A stretch of 64,000 nt of DNA from Cupriavidus cauae (lineage in GTDB: Bacteria; Pseudomonadota; Gammaproteobacteria; Burkholderiales; Burkholderiaceae). A program made the translations under genes and the position numbers. This document shows positions 19,867 to 27,504 of this stretch, in pieces. The stretch is taken from the NCBI RefSeq assembly GCF_008632125.1, contig NZ_VWRN01000034.1, positions 223,753 through 287,752 of the forward strand, in the 5' to 3' direction. The stretch's first letter is position 1. The number at the start of each line of letters is the position of its first letter. The notes under the pieces were generated by a model. That model did not search any database, was not told where the DNA came from, and was given only the letters and a program-made list of their open reading frames with translations.

Positions 19867-19899
19867 GCCCCCGGGCGCCGGCCAGCATCGGCTCAGCGC

Positions 19900-20024
19900 G
19901 GTTTCGGCGCAGGTTTCGGCGCAGGTTTCGGCGCAGGTTTCGGCGCAGGTTCGGCGCAGGTTCGGCGCAGGTTCGGCGCAGGTTCGGCGCGAGTTGGGCG
20001 CGAGTTGGGCGCGGGTTCGGCCGG
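19900..20024 (+). repeat. 12/11-bp tandem array downstream of gpx
   Basis: Four copies of the 12-bp unit GGTTTCGGCGCA (19900-19947) run straight into seven 11-bp units (19948-20024), of which the first three are identical GGTTCGGCGCA and the rest diverge. It occupies most of the spacer between the convergent BCCT and gpx genes. One minus-strand frame through it would read Ala-Pro-Lys-Pro repeats, but that frame is not the gpx frame. Confidence 0.95.
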
Positions 20025-20038
20025 CTGCGGCTTCCGCT

Positions 20039-20533
20039 TCAGCGCGCCGGCTCGGCCAGCAGCGTCTCGATGTCGGCCTCGATGTCCTCGGGCTTGGTGG
20101 TCGGCGCATAGCGCTTGTACACCGTGCCGTCGCGGCGCAGCAGGAACTTGGTGAAGTTCCACTTGATCGCCTCGATGCCGAGCAGGCCGGGCTTCTGCCC
20201 GGTCAGCCAGCGATACAGCGGATGCGCGTTGGCGCCGTTAACGTCGATCTTGGCGAACATCGGAAAGCTGACCTGGAAGCGCGTTTCGCAGAACTGGCCG
20301 ATCTGCTGCGCATCGCCGGGCTCCTGCTTGCCGAACTGGTTGCACGGGAAGCCGAGTACCGCGAAACCGCGCCCGGCATGGCGCTCGTGCAGCCGCTGCA
20401 GGCCGGCGTACTGCGGCGTGAAGCCGCATTCGCTGGCGGTATTGACGATCAGCAGCACCTTGCCCTCGAACTGCGATAGCGAAACCGGCTGGCCGGCCAG
20501 CGATTCGGCGCTGAACTGGTAGACGTTGTCCAT
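20039..20533 (-). CDS. gpx: Glutathione peroxidase (thiol peroxidase type)
   Basis: Reduces hydrogen peroxide or organic hydroperoxides, 164 aa. The active-site segment NTASECGFTPQY uses Cys rather than selenocysteine. The catalytic Gln lies in GFPCNQFGKQEPG and the Trp in IKWNFTKFLL, so the Cys-Gln-Trp set is complete. The ATG at 20533 fits the family start (MDNVYQFSAESL). It is divergent from yggS, whose -10 is about 40 bp away. Proximity to dps, katA and oxyR (3.5-6.5 kb) fits an oxidative-stress neighbourhood. Confidence 0.95.
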   Translation of the reverse strand: MDNVYQFSAESLAGQPVSLSQFEGKVLLIVNTASECGFTPQYAGLQRLHERHAGRGFAVLGFPCNQFGKQEPGDAQQIGQFCETRFQVSFPMFAKIDVNGANAHPLYRWLTGQKPGLLGIEAIKWNFTKFLLRRDGTVYKRYAPTTKPEDIEADIETLLAEPAR

Positions 20534-20571
20534 GGCGTGTTCCTGTCGGCGAATGGGTTGGGAGCAAACAC

Positions 20572-20577
20572 TATAAT
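20572..20577 (+). promoter_or_regulatory. -10 element for yggS
   Basis: A perfect TATAAT in a GC-rich background lies 47 bp upstream of the yggS start. The -35 (around 20549) is poor, so activity may depend on the strong -10. Confidence 0.5.
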
Positions 20578-20623
20578 GGCCTACCCCTTGTTGCCAACCG
20601 TTTCTTTCGATGTTTGCCGAACC

Positions 20624-21352
20624 ATGTCGGTCATAGCCGCGAATCTCCAAACCGTGCGGCGTCGCCTTGCCGCCGCCGAACTCGAGGCGGGCCGATCGGC
20701 CGGCGAGGTGTCGCTGCTGGCGGTGTCCAAGACCTTCCCGCCCGGCGCGGTACGCACGGCCTTCGAGGCAGGCCAGCGCGCCTTCGGCGAGAACTATGTG
20801 CAGGAAGGCCTGGACAAGATCGCCGCGCTGGCATCGCTGCGCGAGCAGCTGTCGTGGCACTTCATCGGTCCCCTGCAAAGCAACAAGACGCGCGCGGTGG
20901 CCGAGCACTTCGACTGGGTGCATTCGGTCGACCGGCTGCGCATCGCCGAGCGGCTGTCGGCGCAGCGCCCCGCCTCGATGGGACCGCTGCAGGTCTGCAT
21001 CCAGGTCAATATCAGCGGCGAGGCCAGCAAGAGCGGCGTCGCGCCGGCCGACGTGCTGGCCCTCGCGCGCGCCATCGCGCCGCTGCCCAATCTGCATCTG
21101 CGGGGGCTGATGGCCATTCCCGAGCCGGCGGACGATATCGCGGCGCAGCGCCGCCCCTTCGCCGCGCTGCGCGCGCTGCTGGCCGCGTTGCGCGAGGACG
21201 GCCTGGCGGTCGACACGCTGTCGATGGGCATGTCCGGCGACCTCGAGGCGGCGGTGGCCGAAGGCGCGACGATCGTGCGGGTCGGCACCGCGATCTTCGG
21301 CGCCCGTCCGCGGCCGGCCGAAAGCGGCATGAACCCGGCCGGCGCGCCGTGA
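20624..21352 (+). CDS. yggS: YggS-type PLP homeostasis protein
   Basis: Pyridoxal-phosphate-binding protein of the alanine-racemase N-terminal fold, 242 aa, which keeps free PLP and amino-acid/keto-acid pools balanced. The PLP lysine is in LLAVSKTFP (near residue 36). Further signatures are AFGENYVQEGLDKI, WHFIGPLQSNKTR and SMGMSGDLEAAVAEGATIVRVG. Start at 20624 matches the family; the open frame further upstream runs through the promoter. proC follows on the same strand, the usual yggS-proC pairing. Its stop TGA is the first base triplet of an 11-bp tandem repeat. Confidence 0.96.
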   Translation: MSVIAANLQTVRRRLAAAELEAGRSAGEVSLLAVSKTFPPGAVRTAFEAGQRAFGENYVQEGLDKIAALASLREQLSWHFIGPLQSNKTRAVAEHFDWVHSVDRLRIAERLSAQRPASMGPLQVCIQVNISGEASKSGVAPADVLALARAIAPLPNLHLRGLMAIPEPADDIAAQRRPFAALRALLAALREDGLAVDTLSMGMSGDLEAAVAEGATIVRVGTAIFGARPRPAESGMNPAGAP

Positions 21353-21382
21353 TGCGGCCCTGATGCGGCCCTGACGCTGCCC
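21350..21382 (+). repeat. 11-bp tandem repeat beginning at the yggS stop codon
   Basis: TGATGCGGCCC is repeated exactly twice (21350-21371) and a third unit TGACGCTGCCC diverges. The first TGA is the yggS stop, and each unit starts with TGA. Confidence 0.88.
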
Positions 21383-21421
21383 GGGCTGGCGCGAACCGTC
21401 CCGGGACCGGCTGCCGACGTT

Positions 21422-21445
21422 CCGATTTCCCGATTCCCCGATTCC
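21422..21445 (+). repeat. 8-bp tandem repeat upstream of proC
   Basis: Units CCGATTTC, CCGATTCC and CCGATTCC follow one another about 23 bp before the proC start codon. Confidence 0.75.
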
Positions 21446-21467
21446 CGACTCACAGCGAGACCCACCC

Positions 21468-22307
21468 ATGCTCACCACTCTGACCTTCGGCTTCGTCGGC
21501 GGCGGCAACCTCGCCACCGCCCTGATCGGCGGCCTGATCGCCCGCGGCGTGCCGCCTTCGTCGATCCGCGTCGCCGATCCCTACGCGCCCGCGCGCGAAC
21601 GGCTGGCGCGCGAGCAGCGCGTGCATACCGTCGAGACGCCCGACGTCGAACTGGCCGGCAGCGACGTGATCGTGATGGCGACCAAGCCGCAGCAGTTCCG
21701 CGAGGCGGCCGAGCAGCTGCTGCCGCATCTGCGCACCGCCGGCAGCCGCGGCCTGGTGGTCAGCGTGGCCGCCGGCATTCGCCTGCAGGACATCCAGCGC
21801 TGGCTCGGCGGCCATGCGCGCGTGGTGCGCTCGATGCCCAATACGCCGGCGCTGGCCGGCAAGGGCATGACGGGGCTGAGCGCGCCGGCCGCCCTGTCGG
21901 CCGAGGACCGCGCCGTCGCCACCGCGCTGGCCGAGGCGGTCGGCCAATGCCTGTGGCTGGACAACGATGCGCAGATGGACGCGGTCACCGCGGTCTCGGG
22001 CAGCGGCCCGGCCTATGTGTTCTACGTGATCGAGGCGATGGAGCGCGCCGCCACCGAGCTGGGCCTGAGCGCGGCGCAAGGCCGCCAGCTGGCGATCGAG
22101 ACCTTCCGCGGCGCGGCCGCGCTGGCGGCGCAATCGAGCGAGCCGGTCGCGACGCTGCGCGAGCGTGTGACGTCCAAGGGCGGCACCACCTACGCGGCGC
22201 TGACGGTACTGGAGCAGTCGGGCGTGGGCGAGGCCTTCGTCAAGGCCGTGCACGCCGCGGCGGCGCGCGGCGCGGAAATGGGCGAGGAATTCGGCCGCGA
22301 GGGTTGA
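21468..22307 (+). CDS. proC: Pyrroline-5-carboxylate reductase
   Basis: Last step of proline synthesis, NAD(P)H-dependent reduction of pyrroline-5-carboxylate, 279 aa. The Rossmann loop reads GFVGGGNLATALIGG. The family signature VSGSGPAYVFYVIEAM and the C-terminal VTSKGGTTYAALTVLE are intact. It works downstream of ProA, which is also encoded in this window (56.9-58.1 kb) but not in an operon with it. Probably co-transcribed with yggS, 115 bp upstream. A palindromic intergenic element follows before the convergent ubiA. Confidence 0.97.
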   Translation: MLTTLTFGFVGGGNLATALIGGLIARGVPPSSIRVADPYAPARERLAREQRVHTVETPDVELAGSDVIVMATKPQQFREAAEQLLPHLRTAGSRGLVVSVAAGIRLQDIQRWLGGHARVVRSMPNTPALAGKGMTGLSAPAALSAEDRAVATALAEAVGQCLWLDNDAQMDAVTAVSGSGPAYVFYVIEAMERAATELGLSAAQGRQLAIETFRGAAALAAQSSEPVATLRERVTSKGGTTYAALTVLEQSGVGEAFVKAVHAAAARGAEMGEEFGREG

Positions 22308-22324
22308 GGCGGGATTGCAGGACG

Positions 22325-22406
22325 GTCGTCCCCGCGCAGGCGGGGAGACCGCGACTTTCCGGCGCCGCTCGTTCCCGAGGTCGCTGGTCCCCTATGCGGG
22401 AACGAC
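22325..22406. repeat. REP-like composite palindrome between proC and ubiA
   Basis: The ends form an inverted repeat, GTCGTCCCCGC (22325-22335) against GCGGGAACGAC (22396-22406), and the left arm also makes an internal CCCCGC/GCGGGG hairpin. A related element with the same GTCGTTCCCGCG core occurs at 41417-41489. It may also act as a terminator for the two converging genes. Confidence 0.7.
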
Positions 22407-22410
22407 AGGA

Positions 22411-23268
22411 CTACCGCAGCGCGTACGCCAGCGCGGTGCCGGCAAACACCCAGGCGCCCAGCCAGTTGTTGTGGCGGAACGCCGCGAAGCACTGCATGCG
22501 GTCGCGCCCGCGGATCAGCGTGTAGTGGTACACGGCGGTCGCCGCGGCCGCCGCCAGGCCGAGCCAGTACGGCCAACCCAGTCCGAGCATGCCACCGGCC
22601 AGCGCCATCAGCGCCAGGAAGCCGGCGTAGCAGATCATGATCGCCGCGACATCGAAGCGGCCGAACGTGATGGCCGAAGTCTTCATGCCGATCAGCAGAT
22701 CGTCGTCGCGATCGACCATCGCATACGCGGTGTCGTAGGCGACCGACCAGAACACATTGGCCAGCAGCATCAGCCAGGCCACCGGTGGCACCTGCTCCTG
22801 CACCGCGGCGAAGGCCATCGGGATACCGAAGCCGAACGCGATGCCCAGGTACGCCTGCGGAATCGCGAAGAAGCGCTTGAAGAAGGGATAGGTCGCCGCA
22901 ACGATCACCGCCACCACCGACAGCCACTTGGTCAGCGCATTGAGCGGCAGGATCAGCAGGAAGGCCAGCACGGCCAGCGTGCCGGCCACCGCCAGCGCCT
23001 CCCAGGGCTGGATGCGCCCGGCTGTCAGCGGCCGCTCGCGGGTGCGCTTCACATGCTTGTCGAAGTCGCGGTCGGCCCAGTCGTTCATCGCGCAGCCGGC
23101 CGAGCGCATCAGGAACGTACCGACCACGAAGATCCAGAAGATGGGCCACGGCGGCGGCCCGCCGGCGGCCATCCACAGCGCCCACAAGGTCGGCCACAGC
23201 AGCAGCAGCGTGCCGATCGGCTTGTCGATGCGCACCAGGCGCGCGTACAGGGCGAGACGTTCGAACAT
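22411..23268 (-). CDS. ubiA: 4-hydroxybenzoate octaprenyltransferase
   Basis: Integral membrane prenyltransferase of ubiquinone synthesis, 285 aa, about eight or nine transmembrane helices. Both Asp-rich motifs are present: [20 protein letters not shown] (Mg-prenyl diphosphate binding) and [12 protein letters not shown]. Start is taken at Met [19 protein letters not shown], where family similarity begins; the open frame extends 60 codons upstream through a low-complexity spacer. The gene is downstream of dps on the same strand, separated by 236 bp. Confidence 0.95.
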   Translation of the reverse strand: MFERLALYARLVRIDKPIGTLLLLWPTLWALWMAAGGPPPWPIFWIFVVGTFLMRSAGCAMNDWADRDFDKHVKRTRERPLTAGRIQPWEALAVAGTLAVLAFLLILPLNALTKWLSVVAVIVAATYPFFKRFFAIPQAYLGIAFGFGIPMAFAAVQEQVPPVAWLMLLANVFWSVAYDTAYAMVDRDDDLLIGMKTSAITFGRFDVAAIMICYAGFLALMALAGGMLGLGWPYWLGLAAAAATAVYHYTLIRGRDRMQCFAAFRHNNWLGAWVFAGTALAYALR

Positions 23269-23504
23269 CGGGGTCGGGTGGTGGGACGGGGACAGCGGCA
23301 CGGGATTGGCGGAGGGATCGGGAGCGGCGAGGGATCGGAAGGACCGGCGAGGGACCAGGATGGAGCGGACGAGGATCGGATCAGGATCGGCATCGTGGCC
23401 CGGCGGTCGCGGGCAGATCGATCGCCCCTGGCGAGGCCCCTGCCACAACCTGGAACGATACGCCGCCGGCGCGGCGGCGGCGCATCGTCAGGACGCGAGC
23501 CTGC

Positions 23505-23990
23505 TCAGGCCAGCATCGAGCGCAGCATCCACGCGGTCTTTTCGTGCGTCTGCATGCGCTGGGTCAGCAGGTCGGCGGACGGCTCGTCGGCGGCGGCCTC
23601 GACCAGCGGGAAGATCGAGCGCGCGGTGCGCACCACGGCCTCCTGGCCCTCGACCAGCTTGCGGATCATCTCGGTGGCCTCGGGCACGCCCTCTTCCTCC
23701 TGGATCGACGACAGCCGCGCGTATTCCTTGTAGGTGCCCGGTGCCGGATAGCCCAACGCGCGGATGCGTTCCGCGATCGAGTCGACCGCCAGCGCCAGTT
23801 CGGTGTACTGCGTCTCGAACATCAGATGCAGCGTGTTGAACATCGGGCCGGTGACGTTCCAGTGGAAGTTGTGCGTCTTCAGATAAAGCGTGTAGGTGTC
23901 CGCCAGCAGCTTGGACAGGCCCTCGGCGATCTTCTTGCGGTCCTTGTCCGAAATCCCGATGTTCACGCTCATCTCGTTCTTCTTCGCCAT
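23505..23990 (-). CDS. dps: Dps/ferritin-like DNA-protecting protein
   Basis: Dodecameric ferroxidase that stores iron and protects DNA during oxidative stress, 161 aa. The ferroxidase residues lie in [20 protein letters not shown] and in the helix [18 protein letters not shown], as in the Dps family. A Lys-rich start (MAKKNEM) could contact DNA. Start at 23990 fits the family; the open frame upstream crosses a terminator and is not coding. It lies downstream of katA and oxyR on the same strand, but a strong terminator separates it from katA, so a separate promoter or read-through is needed. Confidence 0.95.
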   Translation of the reverse strand: MAKKNEMSVNIGISDKDRKKIAEGLSKLLADTYTLYLKTHNFHWNVTGPMFNTLHLMFETQYTELALAVDSIAERIRALGYPAPGTYKEYARLSSIQEEEGVPEATEMIRKLVEGQEAVVRTARSIFPLVEAAADEPSADLLTQRMQTHEKTAWMLRSMLA

Positions 23991-24032
23991 GATCGATACG
24001 CTCCGTTCTGATGTGGCCACGACTAACTGCGG

Positions 24033-24085
24033 AAAAAAATGCGACAGGGGCCGCCAGCTCTGCGCCAGCGGCCCCGGCATCGCAT
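24033..24085 (-). terminator. Strong rho-independent terminator between katA and dps
   Basis: On the minus strand ATGCGA-GGGGCCGC pairs with GCGGCCCC-TCGCAT around a 13-nt loop, followed immediately by seven T. It should end the katA transcript; only about 40 bp remain before the dps start. Confidence 0.85.
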
Positions 24086-24144
24086 TATGGCATCCGAACG
24101 GCGGCGCGGACAAACCCGCGCCGGCCGTTCGGGCGCCCTGCGCC

Positions 24145-24177
24145 GACCTTCAGCGTACGGTCAGCGGACGTTCAGCG
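24145..24177 (-). repeat. 11-bp tandem repeat spanning the katA stop codon
   Basis: On the minus strand CGCTGAACGTC, CGCTGACCGTA and CGCTGAAGGTC follow one another. The katA stop TGA is in the middle unit, so one unit is coding and one is not. Confidence 0.85.
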
Positions 24178-25609
24178 CCCGCTCCACCCCTTCCGCATAG
24201 GCCGGATCAACCTTGCGGAAGTGCGCGAGCTGGACCTGCACGATGTCGGCCGGCACGCCCTGCATCGCCGCCGCGATATTGCCGAACAGGCGCTGGCGCT
24301 GACCCTCGTCGAACAGCTGGAACAGCGCGCGCGGCTGGCTGTAGTAATCGTCGTCGTCCGCCCGGTGGTCGAAGCGGTCCGCCACCGCGCCCACCGCCAG
24401 CGGCGGCTCGACCGCGCGCTCGCCGGCGGCGAAAGCGCCCTGCCGGTTCGGCTCGTAGTTCAGCTTGCTGCCCTGGTTGCCGTCCACGCGCATCGCGCCG
24501 TCGCGGTGGAAGCTGTTGTGGAACGGGCATTTCGGCGCGTTGACCGGGATCTGGTGGTGATTGACGCCCAGCCGGTAGCGCTGCGTGTCCCCGTACGAGA
24601 ACAGCCGGCCCTGCAGCATCCGGTCCGGCGAGAAGCCGATGCCGGGCACGATGTTGGACGGGTTCATCGCCACCTGCTCGACCTCGGCGAAATAGTTGTC
24701 CGGATTGCGGTTCAGCTCCAGCACGCCGACGTCGATCAGCGGGTAGTCGGCATGCGGCCACACCTTGGTCAGGTCGAACGGATTGATGCGATACGTCGCG
24801 GCGTCGGCCTCGGGCATGATCTGCACCTGCAGCTTCCAGCGCGGGAAATTGCCTTGCTCGATGTTCTCGTACAGGTCGCGCTGCGCGCTCTCGCGGTCGC
24901 CGGCGACCACTTTGGCCGCTTCCTCGTTGGTCCAGTTGGCGATGCCCTGCTGCGACTTGAAGTGGAACTTGACCCAGAAGCGCTCGCCCGCCGCGTTGAT
25001 GAACGAGTACGTATGCGAGCCGAAGCCGTGCATCTGCCGGTAGTTCTGCGGCAGGCCGCGGTCGCTCATCAGGATCGTGACCTGGTGCAGCGATTCGGGA
25101 TGGCGCGACCAGAAGTCCCAGACCGCGATCGGATCGCGCAGGTTGGTGCGCGGATTGCGCTTCTGCGTGTGGATGAAGTCGGGGAACTTGAGCGGATCGC
25201 GGACGAAGAACACCGGCGTGTTGTTGCCCACCACGTCCCAGTTGCCCTCGTCGGTATAGAACTTGACCGAGAAGCCGCGCACGTCGCGCTCGGCATCGGC
25301 GGCGCCGCGCTCGCCGGCCACCGTCGAGAAGCGCAGGAACAGCGGGGTCTGCTTGCCGACCTCGGCGAAGATCGAGGCCTTGGTGTACTGCGTGATGTCA
25401 TGCGTCACGGTGAAGGTGCCGTGGGCACCCGAGCCCTTGGCATGCACGCGCCGCTCGGGAATGACCTCGCGATCGAAGTGCGCCAGCTTCTCCAGGAACC
25501 AGACGTCCTGCAGCAGCATCGGACCGCGCACGCCGGCGGTCAGCGAATTCTGGTTGTCGGCGACCGGCGCGCCGGCGGCGGTGGTGAGGGTGTCCTTGTC
25601 CTTGCTCAT
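24161..25609 (-). CDS. katA: Monofunctional haem catalase
   Basis: Decomposes hydrogen peroxide, 482 aa, the size of small-subunit (clade 3) catalases. The distal His lies in [15 protein letters not shown], the catalytic Asn region in the [21 protein letters not shown] stretch, and the haem-ligand Tyr in [14 protein letters not shown]. Start at 25609 ([10 protein letters not shown]) follows AGAGGTCACG. The gene is preceded by a 34-codon ORF and an A/T-rich region that looks like an OxyR target, and oxyR itself is the next gene upstream on the same strand. Confidence 0.97.
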   Translation of the reverse strand: MSKDKDTLTTAAGAPVADNQNSLTAGVRGPMLLQDVWFLEKLAHFDREVIPERRVHAKGSGAHGTFTVTHDITQYTKASIFAEVGKQTPLFLRFSTVAGERGAADAERDVRGFSVKFYTDEGNWDVVGNNTPVFFVRDPLKFPDFIHTQKRNPRTNLRDPIAVWDFWSRHPESLHQVTILMSDRGLPQNYRQMHGFGSHTYSFINAAGERFWVKFHFKSQQGIANWTNEEAAKVVAGDRESAQRDLYENIEQGNFPRWKLQVQIMPEADAATYRINPFDLTKVWPHADYPLIDVGVLELNRNPDNYFAEVEQVAMNPSNIVPGIGFSPDRMLQGRLFSYGDTQRYRLGVNHHQIPVNAPKCPFHNSFHRDGAMRVDGNQGSKLNYEPNRQGAFAAGERAVEPPLAVGAVADRFDHRADDDDYYSQPRALFQLFDEGQRQRLFGNIAAAMQGVPADIVQVQLAHFRKVDPAYAEGVERALNVR

Positions 25610-25763
25610 CGTGACCTCTGCTGGTGGGGATAGGGTGGTACGGAGTAACCGGGGAATACCGGAAATACGGAAATACCGGGATGCGCGAAACGGCTGCATC
25701 AACGACCGCGAGACTACGCGGCGTTTGCGATGCCGCCGTGACGCCGCCGCAGGCTGTCGCCCA

Positions 25764-25868
25764 TCAATAGACGGTGGCGAAACAGGCCAGGCAGTCGGTC
25801 AGCTGACGGCGCAGGTCGCGCCAGACGGCGCCCGGGGCGGGCAACGGCAAGGGACGGTTGCGGTTCAT
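25764..25868 (-). CDS. Small ORF (34 aa) between the oxyR/katA control region and katA
   Basis: The ATG at 25868 has a strong Shine-Dalgarno (AAAAGGAG, 5 nt spacing) and lies about 50 bp downstream of an A/T-rich regulatory stretch. The predicted peptide begins [16 protein letters not shown] and contains [17 protein letters not shown] with a CxxC pair. No family is assigned; the opening resembles small proteins of the DUF1127 type but lacks their C-terminal motif. The stop is TGATG, and a second short frame restarts there. It could be a real small stress protein, a leader peptide for katA, or a decayed gene. The ribosome-binding site is the main support. Confidence 0.5.
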   Translation of the reverse strand: MNRNRPLPLPAPGAVWRDLRRQLTDCLACFATVY

Positions 25869-25922
25869 GCTGACTCCTTTTGCGAGCGGTATCGTGCGTC
25901 GATGGAAGGAGTTTAACAATCA

Positions 25923-25964
25923 CCTATTGGTATAGGAATTTAATTATTTAAAACTATGATATAG
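25923..25964. promoter_or_regulatory. Candidate OxyR/LysR operator and promoter region
   Basis: A strikingly A/T-rich island contains the inverted repeat CCTAT-TGGT-ATAGG (25923-25936) and, about 20 bp away, CTAT and ATAG elements (25954-25957, 25961-25964). The ATAG/CTAT tetrads are those contacted by OxyR, but their spacing does not match the full four-element consensus. Position just upstream of the small ORF and katA and next to oxyR supports the call. Confidence 0.5.
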
Positions 25965-26147
25965 CGTAAAGCTAACAGGCGGGCCGGCGGGGAAGAAGGC
26001 GGAACGAAGCGGCAGACGGCGAGGAAAAGGCGGCGGGGGAAGCGAGCCGAAAGGAGCCCGAAAGAGGTCGCTGCATCCGGCGGGTCCGAGGCGCAGCGCG
26101 GCGCCGGCCGCGCTCGGAGAAACGGTCTGGAGAGGGTCCGGAAAGCC

Positions 26148-27098
26148 TCAGGCCGCCTTGGCCAGCGCGTCCGGCGTCAGCTTCCGCACGCCCGGCAGTT
26201 CGCAGGCCGCCACCGCCGCGCACAGCGCTTCCATTGCCGGCAGCCGGGTGAAGCTCTTGCGCCAGGCGAGCACGACGCGGCGATCGGGCACCGGCTCGGC
26301 GAACGGCACGTAGGACAGCAGATCGTTGCCGGCGTGCATGTCGGGCACCGAGGTCCGCGGCAGCACGGTAATGCCGACACCGCTGGCCACCATATGGCGG
26401 ATGGTCTCGAGCGAGGAGCCCTCGAAGGTCTTCTGGATGCCGTCGGCGGCCTGCGAGAAGCGCGACAGTTCCGGGCAGACGCCCAGCACATGGTCGCGGA
26501 AGCAGTGGCCGCTGCCCAGCAGCAGCATGGTTTGCTGCTTCAGTTCGTCGGGCGCGACGTTTTCCGCCTTTTCCAGCTGATGCCCGCGCGGCACCGCGAC
26601 GACGAAGGGCTCGTCGTACAGCGGCCGCACCGTCAGGCCGGAGTCCGGGAATGGCTCGGCCATGATCGCGCAGTCGATCTCGCCCTGCTTGAGCAGTTCG
26701 ATCAGCTTGACCGTGTAGTTCTCCTGCAGCATCAGCGGCATCTGCGGCACGGTGTGGATCATCTGCTTGACCAGCGCCGGCAGCAGGTACGGCCCGATCG
26801 TGTAGATCACGCCGACGCGCAGCGGCCCGGCCAGCGGGTCCTTGCCCTGCTTGGCGATCTCGCGAATCGCCATGGTCTGTTCCAGCACCCGCTGCGCCTG
26901 CGCGACGATCTGCTCGCCGACCGCGGTCACCGAGACCTCGGAGGTGCCGCGCTCGAAGATCTGCACGTTCAGCTCGTCTTCCAGCTTCTTGATGGCCACC
27001 GACAGCGTCGGCTGCGACACGAAGCAGGCCTCGGCGGCACGGCCGAAATGGCGCTCTCGCGCGACGGCAACGATGTACTTCAGTTCGGTCAGCGTCAT
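26148..27098 (-). CDS. oxyR: Hydrogen-peroxide-sensing regulator OxyR
   Basis: LysR-type activator of peroxide defence, 316 aa. The N-terminal helix-turn-helix reads VARERHFGRAAEACFVSQPT followed by SVAIKKLEDEL. The two redox cysteines are in the expected setting: GSGHCFRDHVLGVCPE, which form the activating disulfide. The rest is the effector domain. It is encoded just upstream of the small ORF and katA on the same strand, with a 170-bp gene-free stretch and the A/T-rich operator between. Direct control of katA is strongly suggested by family knowledge and layout; control of dps is likely. Confidence 0.96.
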   Translation of the reverse strand: MTLTELKYIVAVARERHFGRAAEACFVSQPTLSVAIKKLEDELNVQIFERGTSEVSVTAVGEQIVAQAQRVLEQTMAIREIAKQGKDPLAGPLRVGVIYTIGPYLLPALVKQMIHTVPQMPLMLQENYTVKLIELLKQGEIDCAIMAEPFPDSGLTVRPLYDEPFVVAVPRGHQLEKAENVAPDELKQQTMLLLGSGHCFRDHVLGVCPELSRFSQAADGIQKTFEGSSLETIRHMVASGVGITVLPRTSVPDMHAGNDLLSYVPFAEPVPDRRVVLAWRKSFTRLPAMEALCAAVAACELPGVRKLTPDALAKAA

Positions 27099-27383
27099 GT
27101 CGTATCGGCTTGGGATTGTGGTGGAGCGGGCGATGCCGGGATGGTCCGAAAGAGGTGTCCCGGCGGGCTGATGCAGCCGGCGAGACAGTCGGATCGCCGG
27201 TCGAATCGCCGCGAAAGCACGTGACAGAAGTGCTTCGCAAATTATCGCTTTTCAGAAGCGATAGATTTTACCTTCGAATCGAGGTTCTGTCAGAGCCGCG
27301 CGGCAAAGCGGCGTGCACTGCTCTTGACCACCGGCGCGGCGAAGGCGGACTTCCGAGCTTGCGGCCCGGGATTCTCGGCTCCC
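27099..27383. other. Gene-free upstream region of oxyR
   Basis: No convincing ORF or RNA gene. The part nearest oxyR (27220-27290) is relatively A/T-rich and is the likely promoter area of oxyR, read on the minus strand. Further up it merges with the 8-bp repeat array at the recG 3' end. Confidence 0.5.
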
Positions 27384-27504
27384 ACGCCCTCACGCCCTCA
27401 CGCCCTCACGCCCTCACGCCCTCGGGCCCTCACGCCCTCAGGCCCTCACGCCCCGACGCCCTCGCCCTTTCACGCCTTCACGCCTTCACGCCTTCACGCC
27501 TTCA
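27384..27504. repeat. 8-bp tandem array (about 15 units) at the recG 3' end
   Basis: ACGCCCTC and ACGCCTTC units, with some GGGCCCTC variants, run for about 120 bp with an 8-bp period. The recG stop codon (27494-27496) lies inside the array and the last coding triplets belong to it. The unit is not a multiple of three, so slippage would change the reading frame and the position of the stop. Confidence 0.93.

Noticed and set aside
19893..20162. Ala-Pro-Lys-Pro repeat reading frame at the gpx 3' end as a C-terminal tail of Gpx
   Set aside because: It is in a different frame from gpx, whose stop precedes the array; it would need a frameshift for which there is no slippery site.
22315..23733. 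472-codon plus-strand frame opposite ubiA and dps
   Set aside because: Antisense of ubiA, rich in Arg/Gln/His; begins inside the palindromic element.
25714..25923. 69-codon minus-strand ORF overlapping the small katA-upstream ORF in another frame
   Set aside because: Poor start context and it runs through the operator; the 34-codon frame has the strong ribosome-binding site.
27384..27504. CRISPR array
   Set aside because: Units are 8 bp, contiguous and without spacers; no cas genes are near.
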